Source: Frigidibacter sp. RF13 (lineage in GTDB: Bacteria > Pseudomonadota > Alphaproteobacteria > Rhodobacterales > Rhodobacteraceae). Taken from it: DNA of 64,000 bases. Below the pieces are notes generated by a model. It worked only from the letters and a program-made list of their open reading frames with translations, did no database searches and was not told the origin of the DNA. The stretch spans positions 1 to 64,000 of the forward strand of contig NZ_JAPNUE010000009.1 of the NCBI RefSeq assembly GCF_026626305.1, in the 5' to 3' direction. A program made the position numbers and the translations under genes. Below, one piece after another: positions 44,498 through 52,573 of this stretch (positions are counted from its first letter, which is position 1; each line of letters starts with the position of its first letter).

Positions 44498-45436
44498 TTG
44501 CGCGAAAGTCTTGAGGTGAAAGAAAGTCCGCTTCTATCGATCGTTGTCACCATCGTCGATGGCGGCCCCTACCTGCGGGAGTTCCTGAAGGCCACGCAGC
44601 GCTTCAGCACGCCGCCGCGGCTTGAGCTGATCGTGCCCTATGACGCGACCGTGGCTGATGTGGCGGCCTATGCGGCGGAATTTCCGCATGTGGCCTTCCT
44701 CGATCTGGGCACAATCACGCCCATCTACCCGATCACCACCGAGGCGGGTCAGCACGAGCTTTTTGACCGCCGCCGCGCGGCGGGGCTGGCGGCGGCGACC
44801 GGCGATATCATCGCCATTCTCGAAGATCGCGGCCATCCCGCGCCGGATTGGGCCGCAACGGTGGTGCGGCTGCACCGCGAGACGGGCAAGAATGTCATCG
44901 GCGGCGCCATCGACTGCAAGGAACCGACAAGCCTTCTGAACTGGGCCTTCTGGGTCACCGATTTCGGCCGCTACGGCCGCCCGTTCGACACCGGCTCGGC
45001 GACCTGGGTATCAGACGTCAACGTCACCTATTCCCGCAAGGCGCTGGAGGCGACGCGGCATCTCTGGCGCGAACGGTTCCATGAGCCGGTGGTGAACTGG
45101 CACCTGATCTCGCTCGGCGAAGAACTGCTTCTGTCGAACGAGCTTGTGGTCGAACATGTGCGCCCGCCCGCGACCCTTGCCCGGCTCTTGCCGGAACGGT
45201 TCCATTGGGGGCGGCTTTTCGGCTGGATCAGGGCCAAGCATTTTACCCCCAGCCAGCGGTTCTTCTATATCGCGCTCTCGCCGCTCATCCCCGTCAGCCT
45301 CTGGCTGCGACACGGGCTGACGCAGGCGCGCAAGGGCAGGGGTGGGCGCTATCTGCTCGCGCTGCCTTACGTGATCATCCTCACCATCGCCTGGACCCTG
45401 GGCGAGGTCTGGGGCTATGTGACGCGGCGGCCATGA
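44498..45436 (+). CDS. Membrane-tethered GT2-type glycosyltransferase
   Basis: A 312-residue protein starting at TTG 44498 behind GAGGGA. LLSIVVTIVDGGPYLREFLK is the GT-A N-terminus and IAILEDRGHPAPDW near residue 107 is a metal/sugar-nucleotide site of the ED type seen in a GT2 subgroup. Two hydrophobic stretches close the protein (FFYIALSPLIPVSLWL, LALPYVIILTIAWTLG), so it sits in the inner membrane. The donor and acceptor are unknown. It lies 11 bases before the GMC gene. Confidence 0.82.
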   Translation: MRESLEVKESPLLSIVVTIVDGGPYLREFLKATQRFSTPPRLELIVPYDATVADVAAYAAEFPHVAFLDLGTITPIYPITTEAGQHELFDRRRAAGLAAATGDIIAILEDRGHPAPDWAATVVRLHRETGKNVIGGAIDCKEPTSLLNWAFWVTDFGRYGRPFDTGSATWVSDVNVTYSRKALEATRHLWRERFHEPVVNWHLISLGEELLLSNELVVEHVRPPATLARLLPERFHWGRLFGWIRAKHFTPSQRFFYIALSPLIPVSLWLRHGLTQARKGRGGRYLLALPYVIILTIAWTLGEVWGYVTRRP

Positions 45437-45446
45437 GGGGGCGGCC

Positions 45447-47063
45447 ATGACAGAGACTGCCGATTTCGACGTCATCGTCATCGGCTCTGGCGCCGCCGGG
45501 GGCTGGGTGGCGAAGGAATGCGCCGAGCGTGGGCTCTCCACGCTGATCCTCGAAGCCGGTCGAAAGCTTGATCCGGCGAAGGACTTTCCGCCGCAGTCGC
45601 ATGAGGAAGGGTCGCGCGTTTCCGTGCTGACGCGGGTCATGTCGATCCTGAAAGGGCAGGCCGTGCAGGCACGCTGCATGTCCTTCACGCCACAGACCTC
45701 GCATCTCTTCATCAACGACCGGCAGAACCCCTATTCGACCGGGCCGGGCGCGCGCTTCAACTGGTACCGGGCGCGGCAGGTCGGCGGGCGGTTGCACTTG
45801 TGGGGGCGGAATGCGCTGCGCATCTCGGACCTCGATCTGCATATGGCCGAACGCGACGGCTTCGGCGATGGCTGGCCGGTCAGCTATGCCGACCTTGATC
45901 CCTGGTATGGTCGCGTCGAGCAATTTCTGGGCGTAACGGGCGAGGCGGCGGGGATCGATAACCTGCCCGACGGGCAGTACAGTCACCCCCATCCCCTGAC
46001 GCAGGCGGAACGGCGGCTTCTGGCCGAGATGAAGGAAAAATGGCCCGACCGGCCCGCCACCACCTGCCGGATCATCCATCACATGGCCGGGCGCGAAGTC
46101 CCGACGCTGAAGGCGGCGCTGGCCACGGGGCGGGCGGAACTGCGCCCCGATGCCATTGCCGCGCGGGTCGAGACCGATCCGGCGACAGGTCTTGCGACCG
46201 GCGTCACCTATATCGACGCCCGGACCAAGGCACGGGTGACGGTCACGGCGCGGGCGGTCGCTGTCTGCGCCTCGACCATCGAAAGCGTGCGGCTGTTGCA
46301 GATGTCGTCGGGCGAGCGACACGGGGCAGGGCTCGGCAATTCCTCGGGCAATCTCGGGCGTTATCTGTCCGATCATCTGATGGTGTTCCGCGCGGGCACC
46401 TTGGCGCAGGTCGAAGGCATGGGCGCGGGCCACGACCCCTATGATTTCGGCCAGCAGTCGGGGATCTATATCCCCTCGTTCCGGAACCGCGCCGGACCGG
46501 AGGGCCTGCCCTTCCTGCGCGGCTATTCGCTTCTGGGCTCGGTCGGGCGCTTGTCGCCCGGCTGGTTCTTCATGGCGATCGGCGAGGTGTTGCCGCGCGC
46601 CGACAACCGGGTGGAGCTGGACTGGGGTAAGACGGATGCTTGGGGCCTGCCGGTGGCGAAGGTGACGCTGACCCATTCAGACAATGAAAGAGCGATGGTT
46701 GCCGACATGCAGGCGGTGCTGAAGGACCTCTCAGCCACCTTCGGGCTGCCCGACGATCTGCTGGGGCGAGAAAGCCTAATCTCGAAACTGGTCTACAAGA
46801 TCGCGGGGCCTCTGGTCTACACCCCCGAGGGCGCGCTGATCCCGGGTTCGTCGATCCACGAAACCGGTGGGGCCTGCATGGGCGACGACTCCAGGCGCCA
46901 TGTCACCGATGCGCGCAACCGCCTGCATGATTGCCCGAATGTCTGGGTGACCGACAGCGCGTCCTTCCCGACCAATCCTTTCCACAATCCCGGCCTGACC
47001 ATCATGGCCCTGTCGGCGCGGGCGGGCGCCGATATTGCGGCAAGCCTCGGAGGGCAATCATGA
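45447..47063 (+). CDS. GMC-family FAD oxidoreductase
   Basis: A 538-residue flavoprotein. VIVIGSGAAGGWVAKECAER gives the FAD-binding GxGxxG, HLWGRNALRISDLDL follows the flavin site, and the C-terminal active-site region has HETGGACMGDD and NPFHNPGLTIMALSA, with the GMC His/Asn pair. It oxidises an alcohol, often a sugar or polyol; membrane gluconate/sorbose dehydrogenases are relatives. Its TGA overlaps the start of the SUMF1-like gene by 4 bases, suggesting the two proteins act together. Confidence 0.9.
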   Translation: MTETADFDVIVIGSGAAGGWVAKECAERGLSTLILEAGRKLDPAKDFPPQSHEEGSRVSVLTRVMSILKGQAVQARCMSFTPQTSHLFINDRQNPYSTGPGARFNWYRARQVGGRLHLWGRNALRISDLDLHMAERDGFGDGWPVSYADLDPWYGRVEQFLGVTGEAAGIDNLPDGQYSHPHPLTQAERRLLAEMKEKWPDRPATTCRIIHHMAGREVPTLKAALATGRAELRPDAIAARVETDPATGLATGVTYIDARTKARVTVTARAVAVCASTIESVRLLQMSSGERHGAGLGNSSGNLGRYLSDHLMVFRAGTLAQVEGMGAGHDPYDFGQQSGIYIPSFRNRAGPEGLPFLRGYSLLGSVGRLSPGWFFMAIGEVLPRADNRVELDWGKTDAWGLPVAKVTLTHSDNERAMVADMQAVLKDLSATFGLPDDLLGRESLISKLVYKIAGPLVYTPEGALIPGSSIHETGGACMGDDSRRHVTDARNRLHDCPNVWVTDSASFPTNPFHNPGLTIMALSARAGADIAASLGGQS

Positions 47064-48082
47064 AACATCCCTGGCGCAGGCTCCTCGTTGCCTTCGGTCT
47101 CGTCGCGGCGCTTCTTTACGGCCTGGCGCTTTCAGCGCTTTCCGATCTCGACCGGATCGTCGAGGCGGGCGAGGTAGAGACATCGGCCGACGATCCGTTG
47201 CCGGGGTGGAAAAGCTGGCCCTTGTTCCTTGTCTCGCAGCTTTTGCCCTTGCGCCAGCCGGGCGCCGCGACGGTATCGCCGGGCGAGATGGTCCGCGATT
47301 GCCCCGATTGCCCGGAGCTGGTGAAGATCCCCGCCGGTTACTATCTGATCGGCTCGCCGCTGATCGAAAATGGGCGGCACCAGCATTTCTTCGGCCGCTA
47401 TCCTGTGCGGGCGCAGTTCAGGTTCCTTAACCGCGAAGGCCCGCGCAGGCTCGTCCATATCGGCCGTGGCTTTGCGATGTCGAAACATGAGGTGACGTTT
47501 GCGGACTGGGAAAGGGCACAGGCCGATCCAGATTGGGAGAAGATCACCGGGCGCCCGGCGCGGGTGATCGCCTTCGGCGAGGCTGACTATCTGACCCGGC
47601 CCGTCACGCAGATCGATCAGAACGATGCCCATGCCTATGCCGCCTGGCTGTCCGCGAAGACCGGACAGAGCTACCGTCTGCCGTCGGAGGCCGAATGGGA
47701 ATATGCAGCCCGTGCGGGCACCGCGACCGCCTATTACTGGGGCAATGCGATGGAGCCCGGCCGCGCCGCCTGTTTCGGCTGCGGCGGCGTCTGGGATGAG
47801 TGGCGCGTGGGGCCGGTCGGCCTTGAACCGCCGAACGGCTTTGGCCTTTACGATATGGCGGGCAATGGCTGGGAATGGACGGAAGATTGCTTCACCCCTT
47901 CCCATCCCGCCTCGATCACCGACGGGTCTGCCTACAAGGGCGGGGATTGCGAGCTTGCGGTCTTCAAGGGCGGCGCGACCTTCAGTCCCGACTGGCAAGT
48001 GCGATCCGCCATGCGCGTGGGACCGCATCCTTACAACAACGGAGAGGGCTCGACCATTCGGCTGCTCAGGGAGCTGCCGTGA
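47060..48082 (+). CDS. Membrane-anchored SUMF1/formylglycine-generating-enzyme-like domain protein
   Basis: A 340-residue protein with an N-terminal signal anchor (LLVAFGLVAALLYGLALSAL) and a SUMF1 domain from about residue 85. SKHEVTFADWERAQADPDW, YRLPSEAEWEYAARAGT and FGLYDMAGNGWEWTEDCF are the family blocks. The two Cys that bind copper in true formylglycine-generating enzymes should follow the last GG in a xxCxxxxCxR context; here the segment reads FKGGATFSPDWQVRSAMR and lacks both. It is therefore probably not a sulfatase-maturing enzyme but a non-canonical member acting outside the inner membrane. Confidence 0.87.
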   Translation: MKHPWRRLLVAFGLVAALLYGLALSALSDLDRIVEAGEVETSADDPLPGWKSWPLFLVSQLLPLRQPGAATVSPGEMVRDCPDCPELVKIPAGYYLIGSPLIENGRHQHFFGRYPVRAQFRFLNREGPRRLVHIGRGFAMSKHEVTFADWERAQADPDWEKITGRPARVIAFGEADYLTRPVTQIDQNDAHAYAAWLSAKTGQSYRLPSEAEWEYAARAGTATAYYWGNAMEPGRAACFGCGGVWDEWRVGPVGLEPPNGFGLYDMAGNGWEWTEDCFTPSHPASITDGSAYKGGDCELAVFKGGATFSPDWQVRSAMRVGPHPYNNGEGSTIRLLRELP

Positions 48083-48089
48083 GGGCGGA

Positions 48090-48145
48090 GCGAGAGGGCT
48101 GCCTGCCCTCTCGCGCTCTCCCGTAGGTATTTGGGCCAAGATGAA
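48090..48145. repeat. Intergenic hairpin with REP-like tail, family B
   Basis: GCGAGAGGGC (48090-48099) and GCCCTCTCGC (48105-48114) form a perfect 10-bp stem with loop TGCCT. The tail GTAGGTATTTGGGCCAAGATGA resembles the GGATATTTGGAAACGGAAGA arms of the element at 21.2-21.4 kb. It lies between convergent genes and may terminate both. Confidence 0.6.
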
Positions 48146-48171
48146 GGGAGGGATGCAGATTCGGGCGCGGG

Positions 48172-49581
48172 TCAGGCGCGACCGAATTCATCCTCGATCC
48201 GCTCGATATCGTCCTCTTCCAGATAGGCGCCCGTCTGGACCTCGATGATCTCGACCGGGATCTTGCCGGGGTTGGCCAGCCGGTGGATGGCACCGATCGG
48301 GATATAGGCGCTTTCGTTCTCATGGAGGACGCGGACGGTGCCGTCGACCGTCACTTCGGCGGTGCCGCGCACCACGACCCAATGTTCGCTGCGGTGGTGG
48401 TGGCGCTGCAGCGACAGTTTCGCGCCGGGTCGCACCTGTATGCGTTTCACCCGGAACCGGTCGCCGAGGTCGGTGGTCTGGTACCAGCCCCAGGGCCGGT
48501 GGGTGCGGATATGTTCGCTCGCTGCCGGGTTGCCCGCGGCTTTCAGCGCCTCGACCAGGCCCTTCACCTCCTGCGCCGCGTCGCGATGGGCGACGAGCAC
48601 CGCATCAGGGGTTTCGACAATGGTCAGATCCTCGACACCGAGCGTGCAGACCGTGCGGCTTTCGGCGCGGACAAGCGTGTTTTTCGTGCTTTTCGCAACC
48701 ACATCGCCGCGGAGCGCATTGCCGTCGGCGTCACGGGCGGCGGTCTTCCAGAGCGCATTCCAGTCGCCCACGTCCGACCAGCTGAAGGTCGCAGGCACGA
48801 CGAAAGCCTCGCGGGTTTTTTCCATGAATGCATGGTCGAAGGAGATCTGGCGGACGTCCGAGAAGGCCGCACCGGGGATCAGCATGCCGAGATCGCGGCT
48901 CGTGCGCCGCACCGCTTCCTCCATCAGCGAGACATCGCCGGGATAGAGTTTCGCCAGGGCGTCGATCAGCCAACCGGCGCGAAAGACGAAAAGGCCCGCG
49001 TTCCACAGGCAGCCTTCGGCAATGAGTTTCGCCGCACCGGCTTCGTCGGGTTTTTCGACAAAACGCTCGACGGCGAAGAGGCCGGGCGCGGTCTCGGCGC
49101 CAGGTCGGATATAGCCATAACCGGTCGCGGGTTCGGTGGGCTGGACGCCGATCACGACGACCCCGCCCGAGGCTGCGCGGGCGGCTGCGGCGCGCACCGC
49201 GTCGCAAAAGGTGGCTTCGCCGCTGATCAGGTGATCCGACGGCATCACCGCGAGGATCGCGTCGGGATCGTCTGACGCAGCCAGCGTCGCCGCAAGAAGG
49301 ACCGCGGCGAACGTATCGCGCCGGGCGGGCTCCAGCACTAGTGTGGTCGCGGGGGCGACCGCCTCGATTTGGTCCTTCAGGATGAAGCGCACCGGATGGG
49401 CGCCGATCACCATGGCCGGTCCAAACCCTTGGGCACCGGTCACGCGCTGGAGCGTCGCCTGCAACATGGTTCGGTCGCCCGCCAGCGGCAGGAGCTGCTT
49501 TGCCATCCCCTCTCGCGAGACGGGCCAGAGGCGCGTACCCGTGCCTCCCGAAAGGATCACGGGTCTGATCGCCGGGGTCAT
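48172..49581 (-). CDS. manC: Mannose-1-phosphate guanylyltransferase / mannose-6-phosphate isomerase
   Basis: A 469-residue bifunctional type II enzyme. The pyrophosphorylase half begins with VILSGGTGTRLWPVSRE and has FVEKPD near residue 180. The C-terminal cupin half (about residues 350-465) carries RPWGWYQTTDLGDRFRVKRI and LSLQRHHHRSEHWVVVRG, the metal-binding isomerase block. It makes GDP-mannose from mannose-1-phosphate and, through the cupin domain, mannose-6-phosphate from fructose-6-phosphate. With the phosphohexomutase at 51.1 kb it completes a route to GDP-mannose. Confidence 0.93.
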   Translation of the reverse strand: MTPAIRPVILSGGTGTRLWPVSREGMAKQLLPLAGDRTMLQATLQRVTGAQGFGPAMVIGAHPVRFILKDQIEAVAPATTLVLEPARRDTFAAVLLAATLAASDDPDAILAVMPSDHLISGEATFCDAVRAAAARAASGGVVVIGVQPTEPATGYGYIRPGAETAPGLFAVERFVEKPDEAGAAKLIAEGCLWNAGLFVFRAGWLIDALAKLYPGDVSLMEEAVRRTSRDLGMLIPGAAFSDVRQISFDHAFMEKTREAFVVPATFSWSDVGDWNALWKTAARDADGNALRGDVVAKSTKNTLVRAESRTVCTLGVEDLTIVETPDAVLVAHRDAAQEVKGLVEALKAAGNPAASEHIRTHRPWGWYQTTDLGDRFRVKRIQVRPGAKLSLQRHHHRSEHWVVVRGTAEVTVDGTVRVLHENESAYIPIGAIHRLANPGKIPVEIIEVQTGAYLEEDDIERIEDEFGRA

Positions 49582-49623
49582 GTCAGCGTCCTTTCGAAGC
49601 CTAGCTTGCCATTTCGGGATCGC

Positions 49624-50877
49624 TCATTCCTGACAATTCGGCAAGCGTTCCAGATAGCCATCCGGCAGAAACTCTGAATAGGAAACAATCGCATTGTAGC
49701 GACCGTCGAGAATATTGCTCCACTCCCGCACCATCTCGCCCGCCGCAGTCACTTCGAGTACTCGCCCCTCGATCGGCGAGGTGATCATCCAGTTGCCGTT
49801 CGGCAGGTGCTGATGCTTGCCCATGATGAAGGAATTGAAATTGGTTTCGGTTCCCTCGAAGAGATCGCGCGCCACGCCCGTCTTTGGATCGACCTGGATG
49901 ATGGTTGAGCGATTGCGGTCGATATTGTTGGAAAAGACAGTGATCGTGCCGTCGGGCTGGAAGTCTGGATCGTGCTGATCCAGCCAGGGCCCGTGCTGGG
50001 CCCAGAGCACCCGATGTGTGCGCCGATCAATCACGGCGACCAGGTTGATATTGCGCAAGCTGATAAGCAGGTCACCGGCGCGGAATTGCGGGAAGGCCGG
50101 CGCCATCGCCGCACTCAGTGCCTCGACATCATTGGGATGAAGGATATCCTTTGTCTCTCCCTCCCTGGCATCGCGCGTGAATTTGAATCCTTCCGGGATG
50201 GTGAGCGCGAGCGCGTTCTGCGACGATTCGAGGATCACGTCGTCGATCAGATGCATCGTCTCCATGGTTTCGCCGGTTTCGGGGTCGAACCGCACCATCT
50301 CCTGATTCTGACCGCCCGACCACAGAGGTTCGGCCCAGGTCCAGTAGCCGTCATCCGCCTTTTCGATCGAGTGGTGATAGACCTGATCGTTCTTGTTCCA
50401 GATAGGTTTCCCGCACGCATCAAGGCGCGCCATCGACCGGCCATTGCCAAAATTGACCATGAGCGAGCCGTCCGGAAGCATCGTGGTGATATGCGCAAAT
50501 TCGGTCGGGTTGCCGTCTGGGACCAGCAATGAATAGTCGATCGGCCGGGAATGAACGGTGATCCCCTCCTGATCGATCAGATCAGTGACGAAAGTCTGTG
50601 TGACCGGATCGAAACGGTTGATGACCCAATAACCCTTCGCCGCCCTCTCTGGGCGCTTGGCGACGTAGACCATGTCGGCGGAATAGTCAGCCCTGGGCTG
50701 GTAGGTGCCATCGCGAAGAAACTGGCCGGTCGCGCGCCAGGATCGCCAGAGCTTTTGGACGTCGGTCGTCAGCTGCCAGGGTTTCCAGTCCTTGTAGGTC
50801 GTCCACATGCCAGCCGCAAAGCTGAACAGGACTGCAAGAAAGAAGAGGGCGGAGAAGAATATGCGGCGCGCGGTCAT
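49624..50877 (-). CDS. Arylsulfotransferase (ASST)-like exported protein
   Basis: A 417-residue protein with an N-terminal signal anchor (FFSALFFLAVLFSFAAGMW) and a beta-propeller-like body. HSIEKADDGYWTW, HPNDVEALS, HGPWLDQHDPDFQPDG and GKHQHLPNGNWMIT are the repeating His/Asp/Gly turns of the arylsulfotransferase family, which moves sulfate between phenolic esters in the periplasm. The propeller His residues are present, but the catalytic transfer His cannot be assigned with certainty from reading. It lies 42 bases upstream of manC on the same strand. The GC content appears lower than its neighbours. Confidence 0.8.
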   Translation of the reverse strand: MTARRIFFSALFFLAVLFSFAAGMWTTYKDWKPWQLTTDVQKLWRSWRATGQFLRDGTYQPRADYSADMVYVAKRPERAAKGYWVINRFDPVTQTFVTDLIDQEGITVHSRPIDYSLLVPDGNPTEFAHITTMLPDGSLMVNFGNGRSMARLDACGKPIWNKNDQVYHHSIEKADDGYWTWAEPLWSGGQNQEMVRFDPETGETMETMHLIDDVILESSQNALALTIPEGFKFTRDAREGETKDILHPNDVEALSAAMAPAFPQFRAGDLLISLRNINLVAVIDRRTHRVLWAQHGPWLDQHDPDFQPDGTITVFSNNIDRNRSTIIQVDPKTGVARDLFEGTETNFNSFIMGKHQHLPNGNWMITSPIEGRVLEVTAAGEMVREWSNILDGRYNAIVSYSEFLPDGYLERLPNCQE

Positions 50878-51097
50878 GCATCCTCGATCTGTTGGCATCG
50901 GGCGAAGCGACGGTCTGGCGGAAGATTAGACGCGCGCAGGCAATTGCTCAATGACATGGCGTTGTGATTGCGCAGATTGTTGATCCGATGGGGTTAATTC
51001 GCTGATGGCAGTCGGATTCCAGGCCGTGCATCGGTCATCTGTGGCTTTTCAGCCTTGCGGTTGCCCTCTACGGTGCGGCGAGAACGGAGAGCGGAGC
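50878..51097. promoter_or_regulatory. Divergent intergenic region, ASST-like gene and phosphohexomutase
   Basis: The 220 bases between the two divergent starts contain a relatively AT-rich stretch (GGCAATTGCTCAATGACATGG, GCAGATTGTTGATCCGATGG near 50940-50995) that is the likely promoter zone. No ORF or palindrome is supported. Confidence 0.4.
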
Positions 51098-52483
51098 ATG
51101 GCGCCGAAATTTGGGACAAGCGGGCTGAGAGGCCTTGTCTGCGACCTGACAGACGACCTGTGCGCGCGCTATGTGCGGGCCTTCCTTGATGTCATGCCGC
51201 CGGGCGATCTGCTTTATGTCGGGCGGGACCTGAGGCCGTCCTCGGTGCGGATTGCGGCCGCGGTTGCGGGGGCGGCGGACGGGCGGCGGGTGATCGACTG
51301 CGGTGCGCTGCCGACGCCTGCACTGGCGCTTGTGGCGATGGCGGCGGGTGCGCCTGCGGTCATGGTGACGGGCAGTCATATCCCGGCCGACCGCAACGGG
51401 TTGAAGTTCTATCGCCCGGAAGGCGAGATCACCAAGGCGGACGAGGAAGCGATCAGCGCGCGATCCGGGGCGGCGAGCGGTGCGGTCGCCCTCGTTGAGG
51501 CCGAAGCATTCGATGCGGCAGCGGCCTACGAGGCGCGGTATGTCGATTTCTTTGGGCCTGGTGCGCTGTTAGGTCTGAGGGTCGGGGTCTACGAACATTC
51601 GACGGTCGCGCGCGATGGCCTTGCGTCGGTCCTCTCGGTACTCGGTGCCGAAGTTGTGCGCTTCGGCCGGTCCGACAATTTCATTCCGGTCGATACCGAG
51701 GCGGTCAGCCCAGAGATGCGCGCCGCCCTTGGTGCTTGGGTGCGCGAGCACGGCGTCGATGCCATCGTCTCGGCGGACGGCGACGCAGATCGCCCGCTTC
51801 TCACCGATGCTTCGGGCCGGGTGGTGCCTGGCGATGTGCTTGGCGCCCTGACCGCGATGGCGCTTGGCGCCGATGTGGTAGTCACGCCGGTCTCCTCCAA
51901 TACGCTGATCGAGCGGTGCGGCGCCTTTCGCCGCACGCTTCGCACCCGGATCGGTTCGCCCTATGTCGTAGCGGGAATCGAAGAGGTCCAGGGCGACGGC
52001 AGCCGCCCGGTGGGGTTCGAGGCGAACGGCGGCTTCCTTCTGGGCTTCACCGCCGAACGCGAGGGAAGACGCTTGCCCCCGCTTCTGACCCGCGATGCAT
52101 TCCTGCCGATCCTGTCGGTCCTTGCGATGGCCCGGACCGAGGGCAACGGGGTCGCCGGGCTCCTCGCCCGCCTGCCGCAATGCTATACCGCCGCTGATCG
52201 GCTGGAGGACGCGCCGACGGACCGGTCGCAGGCGCTCGTCGCTCACCTCAGCCGTGACGAGGCCACGCGCATGGGCTTTTTCGAGGGATTTGGCGAGGAA
52301 GCGGCGGTCGATCTGACCGACGGGCTTCGTGTGAGCTTCACGGGCGGACTGATCCTGCATCTGCGCCCTTCGGGCAACGCACCGGAACTGAGGGTCTATG
52401 CCGAGGCTGGCAGTCATGAAGCCGCTGAGGCCGCGATGAGGGAGGTTCTCGCGCGGGCACGCCAGGCGCTTTCTACTGGCTGA
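51098..52483 (+). CDS. Phosphomannomutase/phosphoglucomutase family protein
   Basis: A 461-residue alpha-D-phosphohexomutase. VMVTGSHIPADRNGLKFY near residue 88 holds the phosphoserine (TGSHIP), SADGDADRPLLTD near residue 230 the Mg site, GFEANGGFLLG near residue 310 the sugar loop, and RPSGNAPELRVYAE near the C-terminus the phosphate loop. It interconverts mannose-6- and mannose-1-phosphate and/or the glucose forms. The start at 51098 is preferred; upstream codons are not family-like. It probably feeds ManC. Confidence 0.92.
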   Translation: MAPKFGTSGLRGLVCDLTDDLCARYVRAFLDVMPPGDLLYVGRDLRPSSVRIAAAVAGAADGRRVIDCGALPTPALALVAMAAGAPAVMVTGSHIPADRNGLKFYRPEGEITKADEEAISARSGAASGAVALVEAEAFDAAAAYEARYVDFFGPGALLGLRVGVYEHSTVARDGLASVLSVLGAEVVRFGRSDNFIPVDTEAVSPEMRAALGAWVREHGVDAIVSADGDADRPLLTDASGRVVPGDVLGALTAMALGADVVVTPVSSNTLIERCGAFRRTLRTRIGSPYVVAGIEEVQGDGSRPVGFEANGGFLLGFTAEREGRRLPPLLTRDAFLPILSVLAMARTEGNGVAGLLARLPQCYTAADRLEDAPTDRSQALVAHLSRDEATRMGFFEGFGEEAAVDLTDGLRVSFTGGLILHLRPSGNAPELRVYAEAGSHEAAEAAMREVLARARQALSTG

Positions 52484-52520
52484 TCAATACAGCCCTCCGC
52501 TGGTTCTCGCGGGCGGTTGT

Positions 52521-52553
52521 ATAAAAAAGGCCCCGGTGTGATGACCGGGGCCT
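52521..52553 (-). terminator. Intrinsic terminator of pnp
   Basis: AGGCCCCGGT (52528-52537) and ACCGGGGCCT (52544-52553) form a perfect 10-bp stem with a GTGATG loop. On the minus strand it is followed by six T and an AT. It starts 21 bases after the pnp stop and may also end the convergent phosphohexomutase transcript. Confidence 0.92.
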
Positions 52554-52573
52554 CTTGGTTGGTGAAGAGAAGA

